From a candidate division Zixibacteria bacterium RBG-1 (GTDB lineage Bacteria > Zixibacteria > MSB-5A5 > DSPP01 > RBG-1), in NCBI GenBank assembly GCA_000447245.1, contig AUYT01000001.1:1296001-1360000 (forward strand): a stretch of 64,000 nucleotides of DNA. The letters run 5' to 3'. Shown here in pieces: positions 24,587-33,700 of this stretch; the stretch's first letter is position 1; each line of letters begins with the position of its first letter. The notes below the pieces were generated by a model that had not been told where the DNA came from, searched no databases, and worked only from the letters and a program-made list of their open reading frames with translations. The position numbers were made by a program, and so were the translations under genes.

Positions 24587-25057
24587 TTATCTTCTTCCAA
24601 AATAAGCCAGAGACATTAGAAATACTAAACTCCCGATCAAAGCTTTGGCTCTTTCATTGTCCTCTCTTTTAAGATTCAAGGGTTTCAAATAAGTAACCGT
24701 CCTCTTTATAGTATCAATAGTATAGCGGGCATCGTAAGGAATGACGTTGCTCCCTTCGGCAAACTCTTTGGTCTGAATCCCCCTTTCGGCAATAACAATT
24801 ATCTTTTTCCCCAGAGATTTAGCCAGGTTAATTTCGTCCAATACCTGTAAAGCTTTACTCCCGGTGCGGGAAACAAAAGCCATCAAAATCTCGGAGTTCT
24901 GGATATTCTGTTTGACCGATTCCTCAATGGGTCCCATTCTGGGTTGAGAGTCGGCCTGGTAAGAAATCTCAATCCCATAATCCCGGGCCAGATTGGTTAC
25001 AATCTGAAGGACGGTCAAATCGCTGCCTTTCAGACTGTGACTCAAATATATTTTCAT
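24587..25057 (-). CDS. TIR-like domain protein with C-terminal membrane helix
   Basis: The 156-residue protein opens with MKIYLSHSLKGSDLTVLQIV, a TIR/SLOG-like beta-alpha start. It continues with SEILMAFVSRTGSKALQVLDEI and LAKSLGKKIIVIAERG. This order (SHS box, S-x-x-x-FVS strand, E in LDEI at residue 75, GKKI strand) matches the TIR superfamily, where a Glu in this helix is the NADase residue. The last 20 residues (AKALIGSLVFLMSLAYFG) form a hydrophobic tail, so it may be tail-anchored. A good AAGGAG precedes the ATG. Function is open: NAD hydrolase, signalling adaptor or nucleotide-binding protein. No defence genes are adjacent. Confidence 0.6.
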   Translation of the reverse strand: MKIYLSHSLKGSDLTVLQIVTNLARDYGIEISYQADSQPRMGPIEESVKQNIQNSEILMAFVSRTGSKALQVLDEINLAKSLGKKIIVIAERGIQTKEFAEGSNVIPYDARYTIDTIKRTVTYLKPLNLKREDNERAKALIGSLVFLMSLAYFGRR

Positions 25058-25221
25058 ACTCGTTGCTCCTTCTCAATAAGAAATTGAAACCTCCGATTAA
25101 CCATTGTTTTCACTAAAGCAAAGAATATATATAAAACTAAATTTGAGGTTTGTAAAGATTTTTTTGGATAATTATTTTGGAGAGCTCCAGAGAAGGCCGA
25201 TTTAAAGGAGATACTTGGTAA

Positions 25222-25413
25222 CTACGCTTTGATTTTGCTATTATACTTTCTCCGAACTAAAAAATATCTCAAGCCCCCATAGAATACAAAAAGAGCAGCT
25301 ACCGGTAAGCGCAAATTGCTGCGGATATTAAACCCACCTAGAAAGATAAAAATTCCCACTCCGAGAAGTAAAAGGACAAAAACATAATCTAGTATTTTGA
25401 GAAAGTTTTTCAA
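25222..25413 (-). CDS. Small two-helix membrane protein
   Basis: The 63-residue protein has two hydrophobic helices (YVFVLLLLGVGIFIFLGGF and LPVAALFVFYGGLRYFLV) and a basic C-terminus (RRKYNSKIKA), predicting both ends in the cytoplasm. The only start is a TTG at 25411-25413 without a clear ribosome-binding site, so translation is uncertain. It follows the aldehyde dehydrogenase gene by 51 nt on the same strand. I do not recognise a family. Confidence 0.5.
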   Translation of the reverse strand: MKNFLKILDYVFVLLLLGVGIFIFLGGFNIRSNLRLPVAALFVFYGGLRYFLVRRKYNSKIKA

Positions 25414-25464
25414 GGCAAGTTCAAATTGTTTGATTTGAAAAGGTCAAAGCGATGACATAGAAAG

Positions 25465-26937
25465 TCAAATCAGATTAAAACAAACCATTTTTATGTCAGT
25501 CATCTCCTCGACAGCATATTTGACCCCTTCCCGGCCCAGGCCGGACTCTTTCACTCCTCCGTAAGGCATGTGGTCTGCCCGATAGGTGGATACATCATTT
25601 ATCATCACTCCACCGACCTTAAGTTTTTTGACTGCGGCAAAAGCTTTTTGGATATCTCTGGTGAAAATCCCGGCCTGTAACCCGTAGACCGAATCATTAA
25701 CCAAGTTTAGGGCTTCCTCAAAATCTGCAAAAGGAATTAAAGATACCAAAGGAGCAAAAACCTCATTAGCCACAACTTTCATTTCCGGTTTGACATTGGT
25801 CAAAACCGTGGGCTGAAAAAACTGACTCTGCCGTTTTCCGCCGATTAACATTTTAGCTCCCTGCCTGACTGCCTCATTTACCCAGCTTTCAATTCGTTTA
25901 GATTCGGTCTCGGTAATCATCGGTCCTACATCTGTCTCTTTACTAGAAGGATTCCCTACCTTTAATTTTTTTACCTCCCCCAGAAAGGACTCAACAAATT
26001 TATCGAAAATTTGCTTATGCACATATATTCTTTGAACCGAAATACAACTTTGGCCGGCAAAGTTAAAACTACCTTTGACACAAAGTGGAATAGCTGAATC
26101 TAAATCTGCGGTTTCGTCAATTATTACCGCAGAATTAGACCCCAGCTCTAGAACCACTTTTTTCAAACCGGAAGATTCCTTTATCTTTTTCCCTGCCGGC
26201 GGAGAACCGGTAAAACTGATTAAAGCAATTCTGGGGTCGGTCACCATCCAGCTTCCGACAGCATCTCCGGAACCAAAAACGATATTCAACCCTCCGGCCG
26301 GTAGCTCGGCTTCCTGCATAATCTCTCCTAATTTGATGGCAATTAGGGGAGTCAGAGATGAGGGTTTAAGAATGACTGAACAGCCTGCCGCTATGGCCGG
26401 TGCTACCTTGTGAGCCACCAAATTCAAAGGAAAATTAAAGGGAGTTATGGCCCCCACAATTCCGGCCGGAAAACGCAGATAAAAACCGACCTTTCCTTCG
26501 GAGCCCACAGCCGCATCCATAGGAACAGTTTTACCATGGATATTCTTGGCCTCTTCACTGGCGAATTGAAAAGTCTGGACCGCTCTTTCCACTTCTGTTA
26601 AAGCTTGTTTGATAGGCTTTCCCGCTTCCTGGGCAATCAACTCGGCTAAATCTTCTTTAGCAGAATCAATTAGCTGAGAGGTTTTACTTAAGATTCGAGC
26701 CCTCTGGTAGCTGGGGGTATTGGAAAGGGTTTCAAAACCATCCCGGGCAGCTCGGACAGCCATTTCAAAGATTTCCTTATCACAGGTGGGAACTCTTCCC
26801 AACAATTCACCATTATACTTATTGGTTATTTCAAACAACTCTTCGGCCGGGAGCCAGTGCCCCCCGATCAGCATTTTAAAGCTTTCTGTCATACTATCAG
26901 AATATATTGTATTTGCCATACCGGTCAAGGTAAACAT
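25465..26937 (-). CDS. NAD(P)-dependent aldehyde dehydrogenase
   Basis: This member of the ALDH superfamily has 490 residues. The NAD-binding and catalytic motifs are GAITPFNFPLNLVAHKVAPA, FTGSPPAGKKI, the glutamate loop LELGSNSAVIIDETADLD and the nucleophile in FNFAGQSCISVQRI. The C-terminal MPYGGVKESGLGREG is complete. The ELGSNSAVIID form occurs in lactaldehyde/glyceraldehyde-type ALDHs, but the substrate cannot be fixed. Several Met codons near the N-terminus (residues 1, 7, 16, 22) leave the start uncertain, as none has a clear ribosome-binding site. Confidence 0.93.
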   Translation of the reverse strand: MFTLTGMANTIYSDSMTESFKMLIGGHWLPAEELFEITNKYNGELLGRVPTCDKEIFEMAVRAARDGFETLSNTPSYQRARILSKTSQLIDSAKEDLAELIAQEAGKPIKQALTEVERAVQTFQFASEEAKNIHGKTVPMDAAVGSEGKVGFYLRFPAGIVGAITPFNFPLNLVAHKVAPAIAAGCSVILKPSSLTPLIAIKLGEIMQEAELPAGGLNIVFGSGDAVGSWMVTDPRIALISFTGSPPAGKKIKESSGLKKVVLELGSNSAVIIDETADLDSAIPLCVKGSFNFAGQSCISVQRIYVHKQIFDKFVESFLGEVKKLKVGNPSSKETDVGPMITETESKRIESWVNEAVRQGAKMLIGGKRQSQFFQPTVLTNVKPEMKVVANEVFAPLVSLIPFADFEEALNLVNDSVYGLQAGIFTRDIQKAFAAVKKLKVGGVMINDVSTYRADHMPYGGVKESGLGREGVKYAVEEMTDIKMVCFNLI

Positions 26938-27036
26938 ATAAAAACCAGAGCAGCCGTTTGCTGTCCTGATTTGAAGAACTCATCTTGTGGCTCCTTGGAA
27001 CTAGAACTCTATTGCCATTATCGGAAGCTAAATAGC

Positions 27037-27071
27037 AAAAATGAACCCCCAAGTTCTGGGGGTTCATTTTT
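27037..27071. terminator. Strong hairpin terminator
   Basis: ATGAACCCCC (27041-27050) pairs with GGGGGTTCAT (27058-27067), flanked by A-run and T-run on the two sides. It lies 25 nt past the stop of the minus-strand cohesin/dockerin gene and can work in either direction. Confidence 0.9.
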
Positions 27072-27095
27072 CACTTAAGATATGTAAGACCTTTA

Positions 27096-28787
27096 TTAGC
27101 GGGGAGAAACCATTCCCTTCACTATCCTGGCCTGTAAAGCTTGGGCTTGTGGATCAACCAGTTCTGAGGTAGTTATTTTTAAGGAAGATAAATCGGGTGC
27201 CGAATTTGTCTTATTTTCAAACCTTAAATTGACCAAAGCTCCGTTCCCGCCTGAAATGTAGTTTTGTCCCCTCATGTCGAGAATTCCAATGGTTATCTGG
27301 TTTTCTTTGACAGAATAGAACAACTGCAGGTTTTGAGTTCTTTCAGTCAATTGGGGCTCCAGAGCAGTTAAAATTTGGGAATCAAATTCCAGCCTGAAAC
27401 TTACGCCAGCTACAGGGCCATTAAAGTTAGCTTGCAAGGGAATTGTCAGCACTCGGTCCTTCAAACTATGGACTGTACCCCAACCAATTTCCGCAATTTC
27501 TGCTGTAGCCTTGCTGATAGCAGATGCCAGGGCGGCTACGCAACCCTCCTTGGGAGTCGGACCACCCCTAAAAATAAAGTCAACTAGGTATACTATGTCT
27601 ACTATATTTATCTTACAATCCCCATTAATATCAGCTGATTTTTGAGAACGGGGAGCTACACCGGACCTCAGTATATAGTTAACGGCAAAGATAACATCCG
27701 GCAGATTGACATATCCATCATAATTAAAGTCACCGGGCAGACATCTAAAAGTCGGAGGGGCGCCATTGTTATAGATATAGTTGACTAAATGTATGAGGTC
27801 TGACAAGGTGATAAAACAATCACCATTGAGGTCCCCGGCTGCCAACGGATTGGGCGGAGGGCCATCCCCGAATAAAAAGTTCACGAAGTAGACGATATCC
27901 GCCAAATCGACTTTATTGTCTCCATTTAAATCACCTTCTTGACCGGAAGGCGGAATAAAAAACGGTTCCACTGTAATTTCAACTGCACCGGTATCTGCCA
28001 GTCCGGTTCCATCGTTAACTATGAAGGTTACGGTATATGGAGAACCCAGGGTATCGGCATTGGTGGGTGTCCAGCTGAAAAATCCGGTGGCAGGTGACTT
28101 TTTCGGTACAAAAGCTAAAGCTCCTACTCCGCTTTTAGTGATGGTTAAAACATCTTGTGTATCGACATCGGTAGCTGTTACTGAAAAATTCAAGGTCTGA
28201 CCACCAAATACTGTCTGGGGGCCAGGTACCAATAAGACCGGTGCATGCGGAACTGGTTTAGGAGGCAGATTACAATAGACAGCGCCAGGTTTGAACTTAG
28301 GCACGATTTCTTTCGGAGCAGGTGTGGTAGTTGTATCTACAAAAAGTAAAGATATGGTTTCATTAGAAAAAGTATCAATTGACACAGTTTCAGGCGCTAC
28401 TCCGGATTTGACGGTGAAATATATTTTTGCCACTAAACCATCACCGGGCCCTAGGAAACCACTTAAATAGATAGCACCCATAACCAGGGTTTGCCCTATG
28501 GTATCAATTTCACTCAGCTTTAATTGAGCAGCGTTGAATCGGGAACCCACCAGTGAAATCGAATCTGGAATCAGACACTGTCCTGAAAATTTTACCGGAA
28601 TTGCCAATCCACCCAAAGCTTCATCATTAAAAGCGGTAACATTTATCACCACCTGCTGTCCGAAAGCGGTGGCCGTCGCGGTGCTGACTCGAACCGTGTC
28701 TGGAATTCCAGGGTCCTGGGCGAAAGCAAAATTATATGTAGCTAAAAATAAAAGTACACCTAATAGAAAATTGTATTTTTTCACCAT
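27096..28787 (-). CDS. Secreted cohesin-like/dockerin multidomain protein
   Basis: The 563-residue protein has a signal peptide (MVKKYNFLLGVLLFLATYNFAFA). Domains in order: a cohesin-like beta-sandwich (about residues 25-155), a putative Ig/cadherin-like domain (VFGGQTLNFSVTATDVDTQD to VNDGTGLADTGAVEITV, about 185-275), and four dockerin type I half-repeats with calcium loops (GDLNGDNKVDLADIVYFVNF, GDLNGDCFITLSDLIHLVNY, GDFNYDGYVNLPDVIFAVNY, ADINGDCKINIVDIVYLVDF). A second cohesin-like sandwich closes the protein. Dockerins bind cohesins, so it could polymerise or join a surface complex. A ribosome-binding site (AAGGAG) and a sigma-70 promoter (28864-28893) lie upstream. Confidence 0.85.
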   Translation of the reverse strand: MVKKYNFLLGVLLFLATYNFAFAQDPGIPDTVRVSTATATAFGQQVVINVTAFNDEALGGLAIPVKFSGQCLIPDSISLVGSRFNAAQLKLSEIDTIGQTLVMGAIYLSGFLGPGDGLVAKIYFTVKSGVAPETVSIDTFSNETISLLFVDTTTTPAPKEIVPKFKPGAVYCNLPPKPVPHAPVLLVPGPQTVFGGQTLNFSVTATDVDTQDVLTITKSGVGALAFVPKKSPATGFFSWTPTNADTLGSPYTVTFIVNDGTGLADTGAVEITVEPFFIPPSGQEGDLNGDNKVDLADIVYFVNFLFGDGPPPNPLAAGDLNGDCFITLSDLIHLVNYIYNNGAPPTFRCLPGDFNYDGYVNLPDVIFAVNYILRSGVAPRSQKSADINGDCKINIVDIVYLVDFIFRGGPTPKEGCVAALASAISKATAEIAEIGWGTVHSLKDRVLTIPLQANFNGPVAGVSFRLEFDSQILTALEPQLTERTQNLQLFYSVKENQITIGILDMRGQNYISGGNGALVNLRFENKTNSAPDLSSLKITTSELVDPQAQALQARIVKGMVSPR

Positions 28788-28863
28788 ACCTCTTGCTCCT
28801 TCATGAAGAAAAGTTAGCTTGTCCTCCTTAATAATAGACCCTTAAAGAGAGTTATCTTCCTTT

Positions 28864-28893
28864 ATAATATGGGAATTTAATTGGATTTGTCAA
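28864..28893 (-). promoter_or_regulatory. Sigma-70-type promoter of the dockerin protein gene
   Basis: On the minus strand, TTGACA (28893-28888) is followed after 18 nt by TATTAT (28869-28864), about 77 nt before the start codon. Confidence 0.65.
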
Positions 28894-29010
28894 GTATTTT
28901 TTAAATCCGAAGCTAAAAAAGTTTCCTTCAACCAGCTTTTCCGCCTTGAAAAGGGGTCCCTGAAGGTGCTTAAGTACAGATGTAGATTAGGTGAAATGTC
29001 TATTGTAAAC

Positions 29011-30195
29011 TTAGATACAGAAAAGTTTTTTTTGCTCCTGAGATAAAAATTTACAACCTGTCTTGGTAATCAAGACATCTTCTTCCAAGCCTAAGTAGCC
29101 CCGATTAGGTACCGAGACCCCCAGTTCTAGAGTGAAAACATTCCCCTCCTCGACCGGTAAGTAAGGTGTGTTTCCATATCTTTCCCAACGCGGACCCAGT
29201 AGAGAGGCTCCGTCATGCACAAATTTTCCCAACTGATGTCCCAAAGCATGTGGGTATTCAGGATAACCGGCTTGGACCACAATTTTGCGGGCAATTTCAT
29301 CTACCTGGTAACCTAAGACTCCCAGTTTTAGAATCTTGGCTGATTCTTCAATAGCCCGGCGAACTGTGTTCCAGGCTTTCTGAATATCATCCGGAATTTT
29401 TCTTTCCTTTCTATCTAAAAAGTACCACATCCTCTGCAGATCCGAGCAGTATCCCCCCAGTTTTAAACCAAAGTCCACGTGTAATAACTCTCCTCTTTTA
29501 GTTTTAAGCTTATCTGATGGTAAGGTGTGTCCGAAAGGAGAAGATGGTCCGGCATTGACTATGGGACATTGGTCTTCGGACCAGGCCGTTTCGGCTTTCA
29601 GTTTTTCTTTTTCTGCATGAAAAAACTCCCAAATCTTCTGTTCTGATAGACCGGGCTTGAGGATTCGGTCCAGTTTAGAAAAAATTTTCTCGGTTACCTT
29701 AATTACTTTCTTGATCTGTCTTACTTCCAGATTGGATTTTTTCCCTCTCAATTTAGATATTATCTTTTCGGCTGACACGAGCCGATTTACGAAAGGAGTT
29801 CCGGCCAGCAATTCGGTTAAGAGCAGGTACATGCCATGTGAGAGTCCGTCTGCCATAACATTGTCACCGGAAAAGTTGATGGCAATCTTTTGGGGGTTAA
29901 TTTGGTTTAAAACTCTCAAGAGATGGGGTTTGATACTCTGGTCATAGCCGAAGACTTCATAAATCCCCAGAGATTTAATTTTGGCAACATCTCCCCTGCC
30001 TACAATGGCTTGCTTATCCCCGTTTCTGGAAAGTATAAAAGCCGATTCCCAGGTTACCTCTTTATCAACCACCAAATCTAAAGCCGGGTCGTGATTGACT
30101 TCACTTTCACGGACAAAAATCAGCCAGAGGTCTACCTGTTCCCTTTTTAAGATTTCCAGGGCCTGTTTTACCTTTTGGGATATTAACTCACTCAT
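29011..30195 (-). CDS. M24-family metallopeptidase (Xaa-Pro aminopeptidase-like)
   Basis: This member of the pita-bread peptidase family has 394 residues. The C-terminal catalytic domain shows the five metal ligands: Asp in LLHVDFGLKLGGYCSD (two), His in PHALGHQLGKFVHDG, Glu in GNVFTLELGVS and Glu in LEEDVLITKTG. The N-terminal creatinase-like domain covers residues 1-170. Such enzymes cleave X-Pro bonds or related substrates, and proline specificity is inferred. The gene is alone on the minus strand, divergent from the giant surface gene. Confidence 0.9.
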   Translation of the reverse strand: MSELISQKVKQALEILKREQVDLWLIFVRESEVNHDPALDLVVDKEVTWESAFILSRNGDKQAIVGRGDVAKIKSLGIYEVFGYDQSIKPHLLRVLNQINPQKIAINFSGDNVMADGLSHGMYLLLTELLAGTPFVNRLVSAEKIISKLRGKKSNLEVRQIKKVIKVTEKIFSKLDRILKPGLSEQKIWEFFHAEKEKLKAETAWSEDQCPIVNAGPSSPFGHTLPSDKLKTKRGELLHVDFGLKLGGYCSDLQRMWYFLDRKERKIPDDIQKAWNTVRRAIEESAKILKLGVLGYQVDEIARKIVVQAGYPEYPHALGHQLGKFVHDGASLLGPRWERYGNTPYLPVEEGNVFTLELGVSVPNRGYLGLEEDVLITKTGCKFLSQEQKKLFCI

Positions 30196-30317
30196 TTGTC
30201 CTTAGAATCGGTTAATGGGGATATTAGTTTACCTTCTAATTCAAAACTTGAAAAGTCAATTAAAGCATTACTGTTCAAAAATTCAACAATTTTTTTTAGC
30301 TTAAAAGACGATTTTCC

Positions 30318-30346
30318 TTGACAAAAGCGCGGCATAATGCTATAAT
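30318..30346 (+). promoter_or_regulatory. Consensus sigma-70 promoter P1
   Basis: TTGACA (30318-30323), a 17-nt spacer and TATAAT (30341-30346): an exact match to both consensus hexamers. Confidence 0.9.
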
Positions 30347-30352
30347 ACTCCT

Positions 30353-30376
30353 GCGAAATTGCCCCTTCGCGAACAA
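30353..30376 (+). repeat. Leader hairpin repeat, copy 1
   Basis: GCGAAATTGCCCCTTCGC followed by GAACAA. GCGAA pairs with TTCGC around the loop ATTGCCCC. It begins about 6 nt after the -10 box, so it should form the very 5' end of the P1 transcript. Confidence 0.85.
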
Positions 30377-30563
30377 GGAATCAACTAAGCAGTAAGTGAG
30401 CGTCAGTTCACTAAGAGGTTTTGGCTTTAAATAAGGACTTTCTTAACTGTTTATTGTTTTTTGAACTGCATTTCACAACGACCCCTTAAATTTTGGTGGG
30501 GTAGGGTAAGGAGCTAAAGGGACTTGAAAGTTAACTTTTCTTGCATTTTTTTAAAGATTTTAC

Positions 30564-30592
30564 TTGACAAACGGAAGGGGATTTGTTATAAT
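30564..30592 (+). promoter_or_regulatory. Consensus sigma-70 promoter P2
   Basis: TTGACA (30564-30569), a 17-nt spacer and TATAAT (30587-30592): again a perfect match. Confidence 0.9.
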
Positions 30593-30598
30593 ACAGCT

Positions 30599-30676
30599 GC
30601 GAAATTGCCCCTTCGCAAACAACTGTATCAGAGCCCAAAAATGAGTGAAAGACTCAGAAGTGGGCTATTTTTATTT
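30599..30676 (+). ncRNA. Candidate short terminated leader RNA (attenuator or small RNA)
   Basis: The predicted P2 transcript starts with leader copy 2 (30599-30622, GCGAAATTGCCCCTTCGC plus AAACAA). It then meets an intrinsic terminator at 30632-30676: AGCCCA pairs with TGGGCT, TGAGT pairs with ACTCA inside it, and ATTTTTATTT follows. A transcript of about 78 nt would result unless the terminator is read through. I do not recognise it as a known riboswitch or RNA family. It lies about 80 nt before the giant surface gene and could be its attenuator. Confidence 0.6.
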
Positions 30677-30753
30677 CAATTTTAATCTAAAAGTGTGGAG
30701 AAAAATTTCTAATTCAATGGTTTACATAGATTACCAATTGTTTAGGAGGGAAT

Positions 30754-33700
30754 ATCGGTAAGGGATACAGGGTTGGTTGGCTTAGCTTAGTTTTCTCAAT
30801 CTGCTTTTTTAGTTTAGCGACTTTTGCTTCAGCCGCTCAGGTTACTACAAATTTGCCTGACTATGCGCCGGGGGATACAGTCTGGATAACAGGAACAAGC
30901 TTTGCCAGTAATGAATCAGTGACCGTGGTGGTGGAACACGTAGACACTACCGTAACTGGGGGTGAAGGGCACGATCCCTGGGAAGTAAAAGCTAATGGGA
31001 GCGGCTCTTTTCTTACCTATTGGGTAGTGCCTTATGATGACAATACTGCAGAAACCTTAAGAGTTGAGGCAACCGGCAATACCTCCGGTCTGTTTGCAAC
31101 CACAACCTTTACCGACCACAATACCATACTTGTTTTCAGCGGAACCCTGCCTGAAACTCTCTGTGCCGGGGATACCATTCAGATTTGTGCCAACCTGAAG
31201 CAAAATTGTTCTGGGCCCGATGCTCCCTTGGTAGGGAGAGAGATTCTTTTCTTTATTAATCCGGGGAACTGCGGAGCCAATGTCGGCCAAGATGCTAATG
31301 ATTCAGTTCTGACCGATGCCTTAGGCAACGCCTGCGGGACTATAATAGTCCCCTCTACTCCAGGAAATTATACTTTTAGAATAAAGTTTCGAGGAGAAGA
31401 CAAGCCAAACCCCTGTCCCAATCCAGGCAACAGCGCCTGTGACCCCAATGATCCCAATAAGGGCAAACGCTGTGTAGAGCTATCCAATTCCAATGACTGT
31501 GAGCCGGTGGTAGTTACCTCGAACTGCTGTGCTAACAACACACCGGTTTTAAGCTGTTCTGGTGATGAGTTGACCTGTGATAGTTTACTGGCTTCTGCTA
31601 AGGTTACCTCTAATCCTAATGTGGGTGTAACTTATCTGTGGACTCCTGCGCCTGTTAGTGGTCAAGGTACTGCTTATGCTAGATATAGCACACCAGGGAC
31701 TAAGAAGGTGGTGGTAACCATCACGGCTACAGGTTGTAAAGACTCCTGTGAGGCGGTTATTACCCAGAACATCACCAAGCCGGTTTTAAGCTGTTCTGGT
31801 GATTCGCTGACTTGTGATAGTTTATGTGCTTCAGCGAAAGTTACCTCTACTCCGAATGTGGGAGTGACATATTTATGGACTCCTGCACCCGAATGTGGTG
31901 GTCAAGGTACTGCTCATGCTAGATATAGCACACCAGGGACTAAGAAGGTGGTGGTAACCATCACGGCTACAGGTTGTAAAGACTCCTGTAATGCGGTTAT
32001 TACCCAAAACATCACCAAGCCGGTTTTAAGCTGTTCTGGTGATGAGTTGACCTGTGATAGTTTATGTGCTTCAGCGAAAGTTACCTCTACTCCGAATGTG
32101 GGAGTGACATATTTATGGACTCCTGCACCCGAATGTGGTGGTCAGGGTACTGCTCACGCCAGATATAATACACCTGGAACCAAGAAGGTGGTAGTAACCA
32201 TCACGGCTACCGGTTGTAAAGATTCCTGTGAGTCGGTAATTACCCAGAACGGCACTAAGCCGGTTTTAACCTGCTCAGGTGATACTTTGACCTGTGACAG
32301 CACTGAGGCATCTGCCAAGGTTAGCTCTACTCCGAGTAGTGGTGTAACTTATGTGTGGACTCCTGCTCCTGTTAGTGGTCAGGGTACTGCTCACGCCAGA
32401 TATAATACACCTGGAACCAAGAAGGTGGTAGTAACCATCACGGCTACCGGTTGTAAAGATTCCTGTGAGTCGGTAATTACCCAGAACATTAATGACCCAC
32501 CAGTGATTATTTGTCCTTCTAATGGCTTTGTAACCGTTTGCACTCTGGGAGCCCCCATTTGCCGTCAGATAATGGCTTATGATTTAAACGGTGACAGTTT
32601 ATGTCTAAACAAGATTTGCGGGACAGGGAGTTTCTCTCAGGTCTGTGGAGACTCACAAGTAGCGGCTAACTTCTGCTTTGTTCCGGATTCATCTGGAACT
32701 TATAATTTCTGTTTCGAAGCCAAAGAAAAGAATGGTTGCGGTAAAGCTGATACCTGTATGTTTACAGTTACCGTTAAGCTGGACTCCTTCCCACCGGTAG
32801 TAAACGCACCGGATTCGACCAAGAGAACTTGTCAAGCAGACACCATAGCGTTTACAGTCTGTGCTAGTGATGGAGATTTTGGAGATAGTCTATTGTTAGA
32901 GAAATGCAGCGGCAACGGAAACTTCCCGCCCAAAAAAGCGGTTACCCCGGTTTGCCAAGTGTACAAATTCTATGCTGATACTTGTGGAACTTACAAGTTC
33001 TGCTTCAAAGCCACCGACCAGTGCGGTAAAGTAGCTTACGATACCGCTGTCTATAAAGTTGAGGTTCACAAGAACGCTCCAATAGTGACAGCCCCAGATG
33101 GAGCTAAATCCTTATGTGGACCAGATACCTTAAAATTCCAAGTTTGTGCCACAGATGTGGATTGCACAGATTCAGTAAAATTGGAAAAAATTTCTGGTAG
33201 CGGCACTTTCTGCCTTGCCACCAATGCTTCGCCAGTTTGTTGCACTTTAAAAGCTGTGGTTGACACCAGTGGAACTTATAAGTTTGTGTTTAAAGCCACG
33301 GATGAATGCGGAAAAACTGATTTAGATACAGCAGTCTGGACCATAACCATTAATCAAAAACCGACTATCATTGCCCCGGATACCGTCAAGTATGTGTTGT
33401 GCGCAGAAGGGAATCAGGTTTGCTTTAATGTCTCAGCCACCGGAGGAAATGGTGACAGCGTCTGCATAGAAAAAATTTCAGCTCTAGGGACCTTCACTAA
33501 GGTTTGCGGAAAACCAGCGGCCATAGGACAATTCTGCTGGACTCCCAGTTTCAGTGATACCTCAAACTGTTTCAATATTATTTTCAAAGCCACGGATTCG
33601 TGTGGTTTGATGACTCAAGACACGGTTAAACTCTGTATTTATCCACCAAACCCAGCTACATGTTCTTCCTGTGTTGCAGCCACTGTCGGAGAGGTCATCG

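Larger units (their letters stand above)
30196..30753. other. Duplicated promoter and leader region before the giant surface gene
   Basis: This 558-nt region holds two perfect sigma-70 promoters (30318-30346 and 30564-30592). Each is followed by the same 24-nt hairpin-forming leader (30353-30376 and 30599-30622). After the second comes a hairpin with T-run (30632-30676). No protein gene is seen. The sequence between the first leader and the second promoter (about 190 nt) is not recognisable as a known RNA. Confidence 0.7.

Noticed and set aside
24587-25057. A defence island around the TIR-like gene
   Set aside because: Neighbours are a metal transporter, a small membrane protein and an aldehyde dehydrogenase. 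No effector, restriction or nuclease genes are adjacent.
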